Below, piece by piece: positions 33,531 through 41,498 of a stretch of 44,474 nt of DNA (positions are counted from its first letter, which is position 1; the number at the start of each line of letters is the position of its first letter). The stretch covers positions 1-44,474 of the forward strand of contig VGSH01000012.1 of assembly GCA_016875025.1 (NCBI GenBank). Direction: 5' to 3'. The position numbers were made by a program, and so were the translations under genes. This DNA comes from Deltaproteobacteria bacterium. GTDB lineage: Bacteria; Desulfobacterota; WTBG01; CAIYCZ01; CAIRTM01. The notes under the pieces were generated by a model. It saw nothing but the letters and a program-made list of their open reading frames with translations. It had not been told where the DNA came from and made no database searches.

Positions 33531-35315
33531 TCAGGAACGGAGCTTCATTTTGCGCAGCCTGATTGCTTTTGGCGTAACCTCCACCAGCTCATCATCATTG
33601 ATGTAGGCAATACAATCCTCAAGGCTCATTTCAAGCGGAGGAGTCAGCACAACATTTTCATCTGATCCGGCCGCGCGGATATTGGTGAGCTTCTTGCCTT
33701 TGGCCGGATTTACCACCAGGTCGCCCTCACGGCAGTGCTCTCCGATAACCTGGCCCGGATACACCGGCATGCCGGGCCCGCAGAAAAGCCGGCCGCGCTC
33801 CTGCAGGTTGAACAGGGCATAGGCCACGGTTGTGCAGGGATCTTTGACCACAAGAGCACCGGTGCGGCGGTGAACGATATCGCCGGCATAGGGGCCGTAC
33901 TTCGAAAAAATATAGTTCATAATGCCCATGCCCTTGGTCATGGTCATGAACTCGGAGCGAAAACCGAGCAGCCCGCGCGTAGGAATCGTATACACGATGC
34001 GCGTCATGCCGCTGTTTTGCTGCATTTCATGCACCCGGCCCTTGCGGCTGCCCAGGTTTTCTATAACCGCGCCCATGTACTGTTCATCCACATCAACAGT
34101 CAGCTCCTCATAGGGCTCCAGGAGTTGCCCGTCTTTCGAGCGCTGCATGATAACCTGCGGACGGGTAACCTGAAATTCGTAGCCTTCGCGGCGCATGCGC
34201 TCGATTAAAATGGATATATGCAGCTCACCGCGGCCCGATACTTTATAGCCGGTGCGTTCCTGCAGGGGTTCCACGACCAGGGCCACATCAGCAAGCATCT
34301 CCCGCTGCAGCCGCTCATCCAAATGACGCGATGTAACAAAGGTGCCGTCACGGCCGGCAAACGGCGAATCATTGGGAATAAAATTCATTGAAATGGTCGG
34401 CGGATCGATTACAATCGGCGGCAGGGGCAGGGGAGTATCCGGATCGGTGAACGTTACCCCGACGGTTACCTCCTGCAGGCCGGCCACTGCTACAATATCG
34501 CCCGCGCTGGCGGATTCAACCGCGACTTTTTCGTTTGACTCGAAGCGGTAAACTTTTGAAATACGCGCCGGAACCATCTGGCCGTCGCGCCGCACCACGG
34601 CTATCTCACGGTTGATGTTGAGCGTTCCGGAGGTGATCTTGCCGATACCAAGGCGGCCAAGATACGGCGAGTAGTCAATCGAGCTCACCTGCAGCTGCAG
34701 CGGTGCGGCAGGATCGCCCTGCGGCGCCGGCAGGTGCGTTATAATTTTACGGCACAGCGGCTCCATGGAAACGGGCTGATCCTGAAGGCTGTTAAGTGCG
34801 TAGCCATCGCGCGCCGAGGCATACACAACCGGAAAGTCAAGCAGATCATCAGGTGCGTTCAGCTTGACGAACAGATCAAACACCTGATCAACGGCCCAGT
34901 CGGAGCGCGCAGCCGGCTTGTCGATTTTATTGATAACCACGATAACCGGAAGCCTGAGCGACAGGGCTTTTTTGAGAACGAAATACGTCTGCGGCATGGG
35001 CCCTTCCTGGGCGTCCACCAGCAGCAGAACCCCGTCAGCCATTCTGAGCACCCGCTCGACCTGCCCGCCGAAATCAGCATGCCCGGGCGTATCGATAATG
35101 TTGATCCGAAACCCCTCATAGACAAACGATCCGTTTTTAGCAGCGATTGTTATGCCGCGCTCGCGCTCAAGATCCATGGAATCCATCAGGCGCTCGGCGA
35201 CCCGCTGATTGGAGCGGAACATGCCGCTGCAGCGGAACAGCTCGTCTACCAGCGTTGTTTTGCCGTGGTCGACATGCGCGATAATGGCTACGTTTCTGAT
35301 TTTCTTTTGGTTCAT
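33531..35315 (-). CDS. typA: Translational GTPase TypA/BipA
   Basis: TypA (BipA) is a ribosome-associated GTPase of the EF-G family needed for 50S assembly and stress adaptation. The 594-residue product has G1 [10 protein letters not shown]3 [11 protein letters not shown]4 NKIDKPAAR, then the EF-G-like domains and the BipA-specific C-terminus. The G1 loop lies at about residues 13-21. Two ATG codons are adjacent; the second, beginning MNQKKIRN, has better spacing from AGGAAG. The much longer open frame upstream is not family-like. It is monocistronic as far as can be seen. Confidence 0.95.
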   Translation of the reverse strand: MNQKKIRNVAIIAHVDHGKTTLVDELFRCSGMFRSNQRVAERLMDSMDLERERGITIAAKNGSFVYEGFRINIIDTPGHADFGGQVERVLRMADGVLLLVDAQEGPMPQTYFVLKKALSLRLPVIVVINKIDKPAARSDWAVDQVFDLFVKLNAPDDLLDFPVVYASARDGYALNSLQDQPVSMEPLCRKIITHLPAPQGDPAAPLQLQVSSIDYSPYLGRLGIGKITSGTLNINREIAVVRRDGQMVPARISKVYRFESNEKVAVESASAGDIVAVAGLQEVTVGVTFTDPDTPLPLPPIVIDPPTISMNFIPNDSPFAGRDGTFVTSRHLDERLQREMLADVALVVEPLQERTGYKVSGRGELHISILIERMRREGYEFQVTRPQVIMQRSKDGQLLEPYEELTVDVDEQYMGAVIENLGSRKGRVHEMQQNSGMTRIVYTIPTRGLLGFRSEFMTMTKGMGIMNYIFSKYGPYAGDIVHRRTGALVVKDPCTTVAYALFNLQERGRLFCGPGMPVYPGQVIGEHCREGDLVVNPAKGKKLTNIRAAGSDENVVLTPPLEMSLEDCIAYINDDELVEVTPKAIRLRKMKLRS

Positions 35316-35558
35316 CATTCTTCCTGCACCGCGCGGCTTTTCCCGCTGTTGCAGCGGGCCGGGGCGCTCACAGTATCCATACAATGATTCGAATATCAAG
35401 CGCTGCCTGAAGCCTTACCGCGCCAGCATACTCCTCGCCCGGGCCATACTGCATCTCAAAAAGAGACAGCATGTTCAGCGGTCGCGAGCCGGGTGCGTAA
35501 CATGAAAAGGCAGAGGGTCTCGGATATGCTGAAAACAGCGCGGGGGCAGTGCGCCCGG

Positions 35559-35924
35559 TCAGGTAATGATCTTGCCGGCTTTTTGCTGACCCGGAACGAC
35601 AATGCGCGAAGCGGCTTCACGCTGCATGCGCTTGGCCTCTTCGATGAGCTGGTCGACGGCCTTGTTGATTTCAGCCGGGAACGCGGCAATTGCCTCGGCA
35701 AGCGTGGTACCCGGCAGCTCGCACTGTATGGGCAGCGGTCCGCCGGCAGACATGATCTGCGTAACCCCGATGAACAGGATGTTCCTGCCCAGGTCGCGCG
35801 ATCCGTCAACGCTGACGGGTATCATCTGCTTGATCGTACCGGACTGCAGGTCGGTAATTGATTCCTCGCGATACAGATTGCCGGTGTTGATTTTAATATC
35901 TTTAAGCGTCGCCTGATTGCTCAC
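35559..35924 (-). CDS. Conserved protein of unknown function
   Basis: A 121-residue soluble protein with the pattern 'NLYREESITDLQSGTIKQMIPV', 'LFIGVTQIMSAGGPLPIQCELPG' (both in parts) and a C-terminal 'SRIVVPGQ'. I recall homologues in sulfate-reducing and related deltaproteobacteria, without assigned function. Start was set at GTG because AGGGAG lies about eight bases upstream and the family begins near there; an open extension of 32 codons at the N-terminus is basic and not family-like. It is flanked by typA and the cupin gene, all on the same strand but with spacers over 100 bases. Confidence 0.7.
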   Translation of the reverse strand: MSNQATLKDIKINTGNLYREESITDLQSGTIKQMIPVSVDGSRDLGRNILFIGVTQIMSAGGPLPIQCELPGTTLAEAIAAFPAEINKAVDQLIEEAKRMQREAASRIVVPGQQKAGKIIT

Positions 35925-36047
35925 CGTGACCGTCTCCCTGAAAAAATATTTCCCTGTTCGTTTGCATACGCCGCCGCGGGGCTCGGGTGCAAATCGGTAA
36001 GTATAATCAAAACGGAGCAAAATGTCAAACCCGACCGGCGGTCGCGC

Positions 36048-36581
36048 TTAACTGCTTTGATCCAGAAACCCCTCCCGCAGCAGCCGGAAGGTGTTGGCAG
36101 CAGTATCAAGGTCGTAGATATTGAAATTGGTTCGCATGTCGATGCCGGGGGCTCGCACCGCGAAATTGAGCGATGCCGAGCCGCGCGCTCCGCTTTGAAT
36201 GCGGTGGAACACATGCTCGGGCCACACCAGCATGGCCGGGCCTTCATAGAGCAGATCTCCGTTTTTGACTATCCGGTCAGGCTCAACCACAAAGGTGAGC
36301 AGAGTGCGGTGTGCAAGCGTGTAAATGTCGACCGTTCGCACCCCGTGCAATACGATAAGATTGTCCTGTTGATGCGTATGCATGTACCAGGGACGCGCAA
36401 CGCCATCTACGGGTCCCGGTGACAGGGCGTCGTTGTCATGCATAACGCGGTCTATGCCGTCAATTTTCTTCAGATACTGCATGGGAAAAATGTCAAAGGC
36501 AACGCCGCGGGTGCGCCTGAACGGCTCAAGAGCGATAACGCGGTACAAACCGGCAACTTCATCAAGAATGTGCTTGTTCAT
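36048..36581 (-). CDS. Cupin-like protein of unknown function
   Basis: A 177-residue protein with a single cupin-type beta-barrel: the first motif 'WYMHTHQQDNLIVLHGVR' (about 65-82) supplies His residues for a metal, and the second is seen in 'LVWPEHVFHRIQSG' (about 118-131). This resembles sugar-epimerase or dioxygenase-type cupins, but the substrate cannot be told. A GGGGGGA stretch precedes the ATG. Its upstream region is shared with a 296-bp inverted-repeat element and the divergent AsmA-like gene. Confidence 0.7.
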   Translation of the reverse strand: MNKHILDEVAGLYRVIALEPFRRTRGVAFDIFPMQYLKKIDGIDRVMHDNDALSPGPVDGVARPWYMHTHQQDNLIVLHGVRTVDIYTLAHRTLLTFVVEPDRIVKNGDLLYEGPAMLVWPEHVFHRIQSGARGSASLNFAVRAPGIDMRTNFNIYDLDTAANTFRLLREGFLDQSS

Positions 36582-36778
36582 TGGAGTCCCCCCGAAGCAA
36601 CTGTTTCATATCAGCGCCGTCATGTCAATAACCCTGACGACAGGCGACCACAGGCCAAGTTCCCATTGACACGCCTCGGCCGGAGAACCTATACTTTAAA
36701 TACTGCACCGTTGGAACGTGTACATACTCCTGTTCGCCGGGTCTGCATGCCGTGATATGCAGATTGTGTAGTATTATA

Positions 36779-37074
36779 GTATACAACAGATTTGTCCAAA
36801 ATAAATTATTGGATCGCTGCTGAAGGCCCTCTGGCCGGGGCCGTGCCATCCGGCAAAGAAGACCTCATTGCATGTTCGGCCCGTGTGCCGGAATATTTCA
36901 AACGGGCCAGGCACGCCCCCGCGATTGTTGTAGACAGCAGTGCGCCCGGGCCGTGTATACAATGAATGTTACAGGACGTGCCGTTGCAGCGGCAGTGCAA
37001 AAACTGCCGGATGGGACGGCACGGCCCCGGCCGGAGGGCCTGTTCTAAATTATTTTGGACACTACTGAGTATAC
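36779..37074. mobile_element. 296-bp element with long imperfect terminal inverted repeats (MITE-like)
   Basis: Both ends carry GTATAC. The arms 36779-36855 and 37005-37074 are imperfect inverted copies: TGTCCAAAATAAATTA against TAAATTATTTTGGACA, and AGGCCCTCTGGCCGGGGCCG against its complement (23 of 24 bases across 36824-36847 and 37018-37041), then ATCCGGCA/TGCCGGAT. The 149-base core has no open frame of note. AGTATACAA occurs at both junctions and may be a target duplication. The preceding bases 36582-36778 hold no gene. Confidence 0.75.
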
Positions 37075-37089
37075 AAAGGAGGATCATGT

Positions 37090-37851
37090 ATGAAAAAAGT
37101 AATGATTATCGGTCTGCTATTGATTGTTTTTATTGCAGGCGTCCTTGTCTTCGGCGCTTCAAAGCTGGGACCGCTGATCAAAACCGCTGTCAACACCTAT
37201 GGTCCGCAGCTGACCAAAACCGAGCTGCGCCTGGGAGATGTCAGCATTTCACTTCTGTCGGGCACAGCCGAGCTGAGGGATTTTTTCCTCGGCAATCCGC
37301 AGGGGTTTGCATCACCGGAGGCCGTGCGCGTCGGATCGATCTCAATTGATATTGATAAAAAATCGATTGCCGGCGACACAATCATTATTCATTCCATAGA
37401 AGTAATCGCCCCTGCGATTACCTATGAAAAGAAGCGCGGGACCGATAACTTCCAGGCGATTGCGAACAATGTGAGCAGCGGCTCAAGCCGCCCCAGACCC
37501 GCAAAGGACAGTGCAAAGCAGGAGCAGAAATCAGAACCGGGCAAGAACATCCTGATCGAAAACTTTATTCTGAAGCAGGGGACGGTAACGCTTGCCGCTT
37601 CACTGGCCGGCGGCACGGTAATCAGCGCAACGCTTCCCGACATCCATTTGAAAAACATCGGCGGACAGGGTGCTTCCCCGCAGCAGGTGTTTGCAGAAAT
37701 TTTGATGGCTCTGCATCAGCAGGTAACCTCAGCCACGGTCACGGACGTGCTTAATCAGCGACTGAAAGAGCTTGAAAAAAATCTGGGCGGCAGCCTGCGG
37801 CAGCAGGCTGATTCAGTAAAAGATACGGTTAAGGGGATATTCGGAAAATAG
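37090..37851 (+). CDS. AsmA/DUF748-like membrane-anchored protein
   Basis: A 253-residue protein with an N-terminal signal anchor (about 4-24) followed by a periplasmic domain. 'LTKTELRLGDVSISLLSGTAEL' (in part) and 'FLGNPQGFASPEAVRVGSISIDID' (in part) match the N-terminal AsmA-type repeat, and the rest is beta-strand-rich. A Lys/Glu/Ser linker (about 133-150) and a C-terminal coiled coil follow. AsmA-like proteins take part in lipid transport or outer-membrane assembly; this one is short. AAAGGAGG lies eight bases before the ATG, just outside the inverted-repeat element. Confidence 0.75.
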   Translation: MKKVMIIGLLLIVFIAGVLVFGASKLGPLIKTAVNTYGPQLTKTELRLGDVSISLLSGTAELRDFFLGNPQGFASPEAVRVGSISIDIDKKSIAGDTIIIHSIEVIAPAITYEKKRGTDNFQAIANNVSSGSSRPRPAKDSAKQEQKSEPGKNILIENFILKQGTVTLAASLAGGTVISATLPDIHLKNIGGQGASPQQVFAEILMALHQQVTSATVTDVLNQRLKELEKNLGGSLRQQADSVKDTVKGIFGK

Positions 37852-37924
37852 TGCGTGCTGCCGGCGTCCGCCTGCCCTTGCAGGAGCTCCGGGGTCGCCG
37901 GCAGTTCGCGTGTAGCGCATGTTC

Positions 37925-38269
37925 TCAGGCTTTAGTATCTTCAGCCTCCTCCTGTTTGCGCCGCAGGGAATTCATGCCCTTGATCATGAGGAAAACCGCC
38001 CAGGCCACGATCAGGAAGTCAACCACCGACTGAAGGAACGTACCGTAATTCAACATGACCGCCGGCGCATCGCCTACGGCGGACTTGAGCGTTATCGCCA
38101 GCTCCGTGAAATTGACGCCCCCCATCAGAACGCCGATCGGCGGCATGATGACATCATTGACCAGCGATGAAACAATCTTGCCGAACGCCCCGCCGATGAT
38201 GATGCCGACGGCCATGTCCATCATATTGCCCTTCACTGCAAACTCACGGAATTCGTTTACCATGCTCAT
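37925..38269 (-). CDS. mscL: Large-conductance mechanosensitive channel MscL
   Basis: MscL is the homopentameric inner-membrane safety valve opened by membrane tension on hypo-osmotic shock. The 114-residue product has the family N-terminus '[23 protein letters not shown]' (in part), the first span (about 15-45) with '[19 protein letters not shown]', and the second span (about 74-97), then a charged tail. AAGGAG precedes the ATG by seven bases; an extension of 29 codons is open but not family-like. Confidence 0.95.
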   Translation of the reverse strand: MSMVNEFREFAVKGNMMDMAVGIIIGGAFGKIVSSLVNDVIMPPIGVLMGGVNFTELAITLKSAVGDAPAVMLNYGTFLQSVVDFLIVAWAVFLMIKGMNSLRRKQEEAEDTKA

Positions 38270-38560
38270 ACCGTTCTCCTTTCGTGTGCGGTGATTGCCG
38301 GTTGCGTCCGCGCGCTGCCCAGGGAACTTCTTCACGCAGGCGCAGTGCCCGGACATTTTTTATTGCGCGCCGGGGTGTGTAAATCAAAACATAAAATTAT
38401 GATAAAATCAATGATCGATGACCCCGGTAAGCACGCGCTGCCGCTGCAGGAGCGGCCAGCCGGAGAACAGCGCAGGTAAAAAAATCTGGCAAACGGGTTT
38501 TTTTTGTGGTTTACCTATGAGCGCAACCGGCTTAGGCCCGGTGAATCCTTAGGAGCATAC

Positions 38561-39361
38561 ATGCAAATCACCGTCTCATTAGCGCAAATGGATGTTGCGC
38601 AGGCGAAGCCTGAACGAAACCTTGAGCGCGGCTGCGCCATGATCGCAGAGGCAGCGAAGCGGGGCTCTGATCTGGTGTGCTTCCCGGAGATGTGGACCAC
38701 CGGATTTGACTGGGTCAGCAACCGGCAGCTTGCGGCCGGGCATGCGGCAGTACAGGCCGCGATAGCTGAGCAGGCCGCCCGGCACGCCATCTGGGTCAGC
38801 AGCCCGATGCTGCGCATGTCTGCGGACGGCAGCCTGCGCAACTCATCCTTTCTGTTCGCATCCGACGGTGAAGAGGCTGCCTGCTACGACAAAATTCACC
38901 TGTTTTCACCGTTTCATGAGGACCGCTGCATCAGCGCAGGCAGCTGTCTCTGTGTTGCGGAAACTTCCTGGGGGCTGACCGGCCTGTCAGTGTGCTATGA
39001 TCTGCGCTTCCCAGAACTTTTCCGCTCGTGCGCGCTTCGCGGAGCTGTGCTGCAGATATGCTCGGCCGCGTTTCCGCATCCGCGCCGCGAGCACTGGCGG
39101 GTGCTTACCAGGGCGCGCGCAATCGAGAACCAATTTTTCATGCTGGCCGTTAATCGTGTCGGCAAAGAGAACATGCGTGCTCAGGGAAGCGTATCCTTTT
39201 GCGGATCATCGGCCGTGATTGACCCGTGGGGCACCGTGCTGGTTGAAGCCGAAGAGCAGGAATGCCTGCTGACGGTACGCTTAGACATTGATCAAAGCGC
39301 CGCGGCGTGCAGGGCCATCCCTGTTCTGCGCGACCGCAGGCCCGAAACCTATGAGCTGTGA
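38561..39361 (+). CDS. Carbon-nitrogen hydrolase (nitrilase superfamily), omega-amidase-like
   Basis: A 266-residue cytosolic amidase. The catalytic triad is intact: E43 (CFPEMWTTGF), K111 (CYDKIHLF) and C145 (LSVCYDLRFPELF). 'PEM.TTGF' is characteristic of YafV/omega-amidases that hydrolyse 2-oxoglutaramate or 2-oxosuccinamate, though other amidases of this branch have similar sites. The ATG after TAGGAG was chosen over an in-frame one 57 bases earlier. The following gene starts nine bases after its stop. Confidence 0.85.
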   Translation: MQITVSLAQMDVAQAKPERNLERGCAMIAEAAKRGSDLVCFPEMWTTGFDWVSNRQLAAGHAAVQAAIAEQAARHAIWVSSPMLRMSADGSLRNSSFLFASDGEEAACYDKIHLFSPFHEDRCISAGSCLCVAETSWGLTGLSVCYDLRFPELFRSCALRGAVLQICSAAFPHPRREHWRVLTRARAIENQFFMLAVNRVGKENMRAQGSVSFCGSSAVIDPWGTVLVEAEEQECLLTVRLDIDQSAAACRAIPVLRDRRPETYEL

Positions 39362-39370
39362 AACGCCCGT

Positions 39371-41020
39371 ATGCCCCTGACGCCCCGTCCTCGTCCCCGG
39401 TATCGACTCTGGGCTGCTGCCGCCGCAGTGTGCGCGGCAGCCGTGATACTGCTTGCCTCGACAACCGATGACATCGGCTGGACCTGTGATGAGGTCTATT
39501 ATTTCTCTTCTGCTGAGAATATCACGGAGTGGTTTCAGGGCCTTACCGGCTCTATCAAAACACCGGGCCTGTCCTTTGTCCTGTCCCGCGAGATCGTAGA
39601 TGAATACTGGCTGTGGGACATTGAGCACAATCCGCACCCGCCGCTGTATAAAATATTTTCGGCTTTCACGCTTGCTTTGTTCAGGGAGCATCTGGGCAGC
39701 TTTGCTGCCTTCCGTTTTTCATCTCAGATTCAATGCGGCATTCTGCTGGCAGCTCTGTTTGTCAGCCTTGCCGGCAGCCATGGTTTTGCAGCCGGCCTGT
39801 GCGGGGCAGCCTGTCTGCTGCTGATGCCGCGCGTGTTCGGGCATGCGCATTTCGGCACAACCGAACTGCCCCTGATGACGCTCTGGTTTTTATGCGTGTG
39901 CGCGTTCTGGCGCGGCCGCGAGCAGGCGTCCTTTTCCGTACTGCTGGCCGTGCTCTGGGGCATGGCCCTGGCCACAAAATTCACGGCCGTGCTGATACCG
40001 GCGCCGCTGGTCCTGTGGGCCCTTGTCTACCGTGACCGCGCCAGCTTGCGCAACTTCATTCTCATGCTCCTGGTTGCGCCCATTGTGGCCATTGCCCTTA
40101 ATCCGGGCTGGTGGTATGACCCGATTGCAAAAATCAGCCAGTATGTGGCAACCAGCCTGTCCCGTGATGAGCATATTCCGATACCGACCATGTATTTCGG
40201 CCAGGCCCTGCCGTTTCGGCCGCACTGGTCGTATGCGCCGGTCATGACTGCGCTGACCATACCGGTCAGCACCCTGGTTCTTTTTTTATTCGGTACGGGA
40301 AACCTTGTCCTGAAAAAAGACCAGCGTTCTTATGACCTGCTGATGTTCATGACCGTACCGGTTCTGCTCCTGATTGTCATGCTGCCCGGCGCTCCGGTGC
40401 ATGACGGAGTCCGACAGTTTATCTATATCATGCCGTTTATCGCCTACCTGGCAGGGGCAGGGTTTGCCGTGCTTGCAGGCTTGCTTGCGCGTGCCGTGTC
40501 CAGCGCGCGGCTGCGCGGCTGCGTGACAGCAGGACTTCTGCTGGCTGCGCTTGCCTATCCGGCGCTTGAGACCGCGCGCAGCCACCCGTTTGAACTGTCC
40601 TATTACAACCGGCTGATCGGCGGCCTGCCCGGAGCCTACCGCAAAGGCATGGAGGTGACCTACTGGTATGACTCTATCACGGACGATATGCTTTCCTTCA
40701 TCAACCGGACCGTGCACCCGGGTGCGCTGGTGAGCTCGTTTCCCGTGGCTGCGCATTATTTTGAATTCCTGCAGCAGCGCGCCAAAATCCGCAGCGACAT
40801 CACTTTCATCATGCCTGATATCCAGGCAAGCGTGTCGCGCTCCGGCCAGAAGATTACTTTTTCCCCGCAGACGCCGGACTACCTTGTGCTGGTGTTCCGC
40901 TTCGGCATGTTCAATGATTTCTACTGGCGACTGTTCCGCAACAATACCCCGCTTTTTGTGGTAAAGCATCAGGGCGTGCCCCTTGCGGCCCTGTACTGCT
41001 GGCAGGATATTCAGCTTTAG
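39371..41020 (+). CDS. Membrane glycosyltransferase, GT39/ArnT-like
   Basis: A 549-residue polytopic protein with about eleven spans, of the dolichyl/undecaprenyl-phosphate-mannose-type glycosyltransferase superfamily (GT-C). Acidic residues after the first span ('TCDEVYYFSSAENI') correspond to the catalytic D/E of the family, and 'HNPHPPLYKIFSAF' is the second conserved block. Such enzymes move a sugar from a polyprenyl-phosphate donor to lipid A, protein or polysaccharide outside the cytoplasm. It starts nine bases after the nitrilase-type gene and may be co-transcribed with it. Confidence 0.82.
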   Translation: MPLTPRPRPRYRLWAAAAAVCAAAVILLASTTDDIGWTCDEVYYFSSAENITEWFQGLTGSIKTPGLSFVLSREIVDEYWLWDIEHNPHPPLYKIFSAFTLALFREHLGSFAAFRFSSQIQCGILLAALFVSLAGSHGFAAGLCGAACLLLMPRVFGHAHFGTTELPLMTLWFLCVCAFWRGREQASFSVLLAVLWGMALATKFTAVLIPAPLVLWALVYRDRASLRNFILMLLVAPIVAIALNPGWWYDPIAKISQYVATSLSRDEHIPIPTMYFGQALPFRPHWSYAPVMTALTIPVSTLVLFLFGTGNLVLKKDQRSYDLLMFMTVPVLLLIVMLPGAPVHDGVRQFIYIMPFIAYLAGAGFAVLAGLLARAVSSARLRGCVTAGLLLAALAYPALETARSHPFELSYYNRLIGGLPGAYRKGMEVTYWYDSITDDMLSFINRTVHPGALVSSFPVAAHYFEFLQQRAKIRSDITFIMPDIQASVSRSGQKITFSPQTPDYLVLVFRFGMFNDFYWRLFRNNTPLFVVKHQGVPLAALYCWQDIQL

Positions 41021-41023
41021 CAC

Positions 41024-41054
41024 GCTGTTGAAATGACTTTTTCAACAACCTGCT
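41024..41054. repeat. Core-less remnant of the 151-bp repeat
   Basis: GCTGTTGAAA is followed almost directly by GACTTTTTCAACAACCTG. These are the left arm and the outer right arm of the repeat at 26857, with the core missing. The two form a GTTGAAA/TTTCAAC hairpin, which could slow RNA polymerase at the end of the glycosyltransferase gene. Confidence 0.65.
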
Positions 41055-41069
41055 GGCAGGCTGAAAGCC

Positions 41070-41104
41070 AAAAAAAATGCTGCGCGGAGAACCGCACAGC
41101 ATTT
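41070..41104 (-). terminator. Terminator of the cold-shock gene
   Basis: On the minus strand AAATGCTGTGCGG and CCGCGCAGCATTT form a 13-base stem with one mismatch, followed by a run of eight T residues. It lies about 60 bases after the cold-shock stop codon. Confidence 0.85.
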
Positions 41105-41164
41105 CATAAAGGTCTGTTTTCCAGTGTTGCATCCGCAACCAAAAACAGAAAGAACCGCGCCGGA

Positions 41165-41365
41165 TTATTTCGGCATCACTTTTACGGCCTGCAAACCCTT
41201 CTGCCCCTTTTCGACTTCAAAGGTAACTGCCTGCCCATCGCTCAGCGTCTTGAACCCGCTGGACTCGATCGCGCTGAAGTGCACGAAAACATCACCGTGC
41301 TCAGCGCACTCGATAAAACCGAATCCCTTTTTGTCGTTGAACCACTTCACTTTTCCCTCTGGCAT
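41165..41365 (-). CDS. Cold-shock domain protein (CspA family)
   Basis: A 66-residue OB-fold RNA chaperone. RNP1 KGFGFI and RNP2 VFVHFSAI are intact, and the N-terminus [15 protein letters not shown] is typical. The ATG follows AGGAG by nine bases. It has its own promoter about 65 bases upstream and a terminator downstream, giving a short monocistronic RNA with an untranslated leader of about 60 bases. Whether it is cold-induced cannot be told. Confidence 0.95.
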   Translation of the reverse strand: MPEGKVKWFNDKKGFGFIECAEHGDVFVHFSAIESSGFKTLSDGQAVTFEVEKGQKGLQAVKVMPK

Positions 41366-41430
41366 AATACTGTCTCCTAAAAAATAAGAATTCCGCCGCC
41401 CACCTCTTGCCGCAGCGCTCACCGCTGCAA

Positions 41431-41458
41431 ATTATATATCCGCGCACATAAAGTGCAA
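41431..41458 (-). promoter_or_regulatory. Promoter of the cold-shock gene
   Basis: On the minus strand TTGCAC (41453-41458) and a perfect TATAAT (41431-41436) are separated by 16 bases. Transcription would begin near 41424, leaving a leader of about 60 bases. Confidence 0.7.
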
Positions 41459-41498
41459 TCTTTTTTTAAACAGACTTCGGTGGCTGCAGGAGGTGTGC

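Noticed and set aside
37858-37904. CTGCCGGCG/CGCCGGCAG hairpin between the AsmA-like gene and mscL as a terminator
   Set aside because: The arms pair over nine bases, but the loop is long and no T-run follows on either strand.
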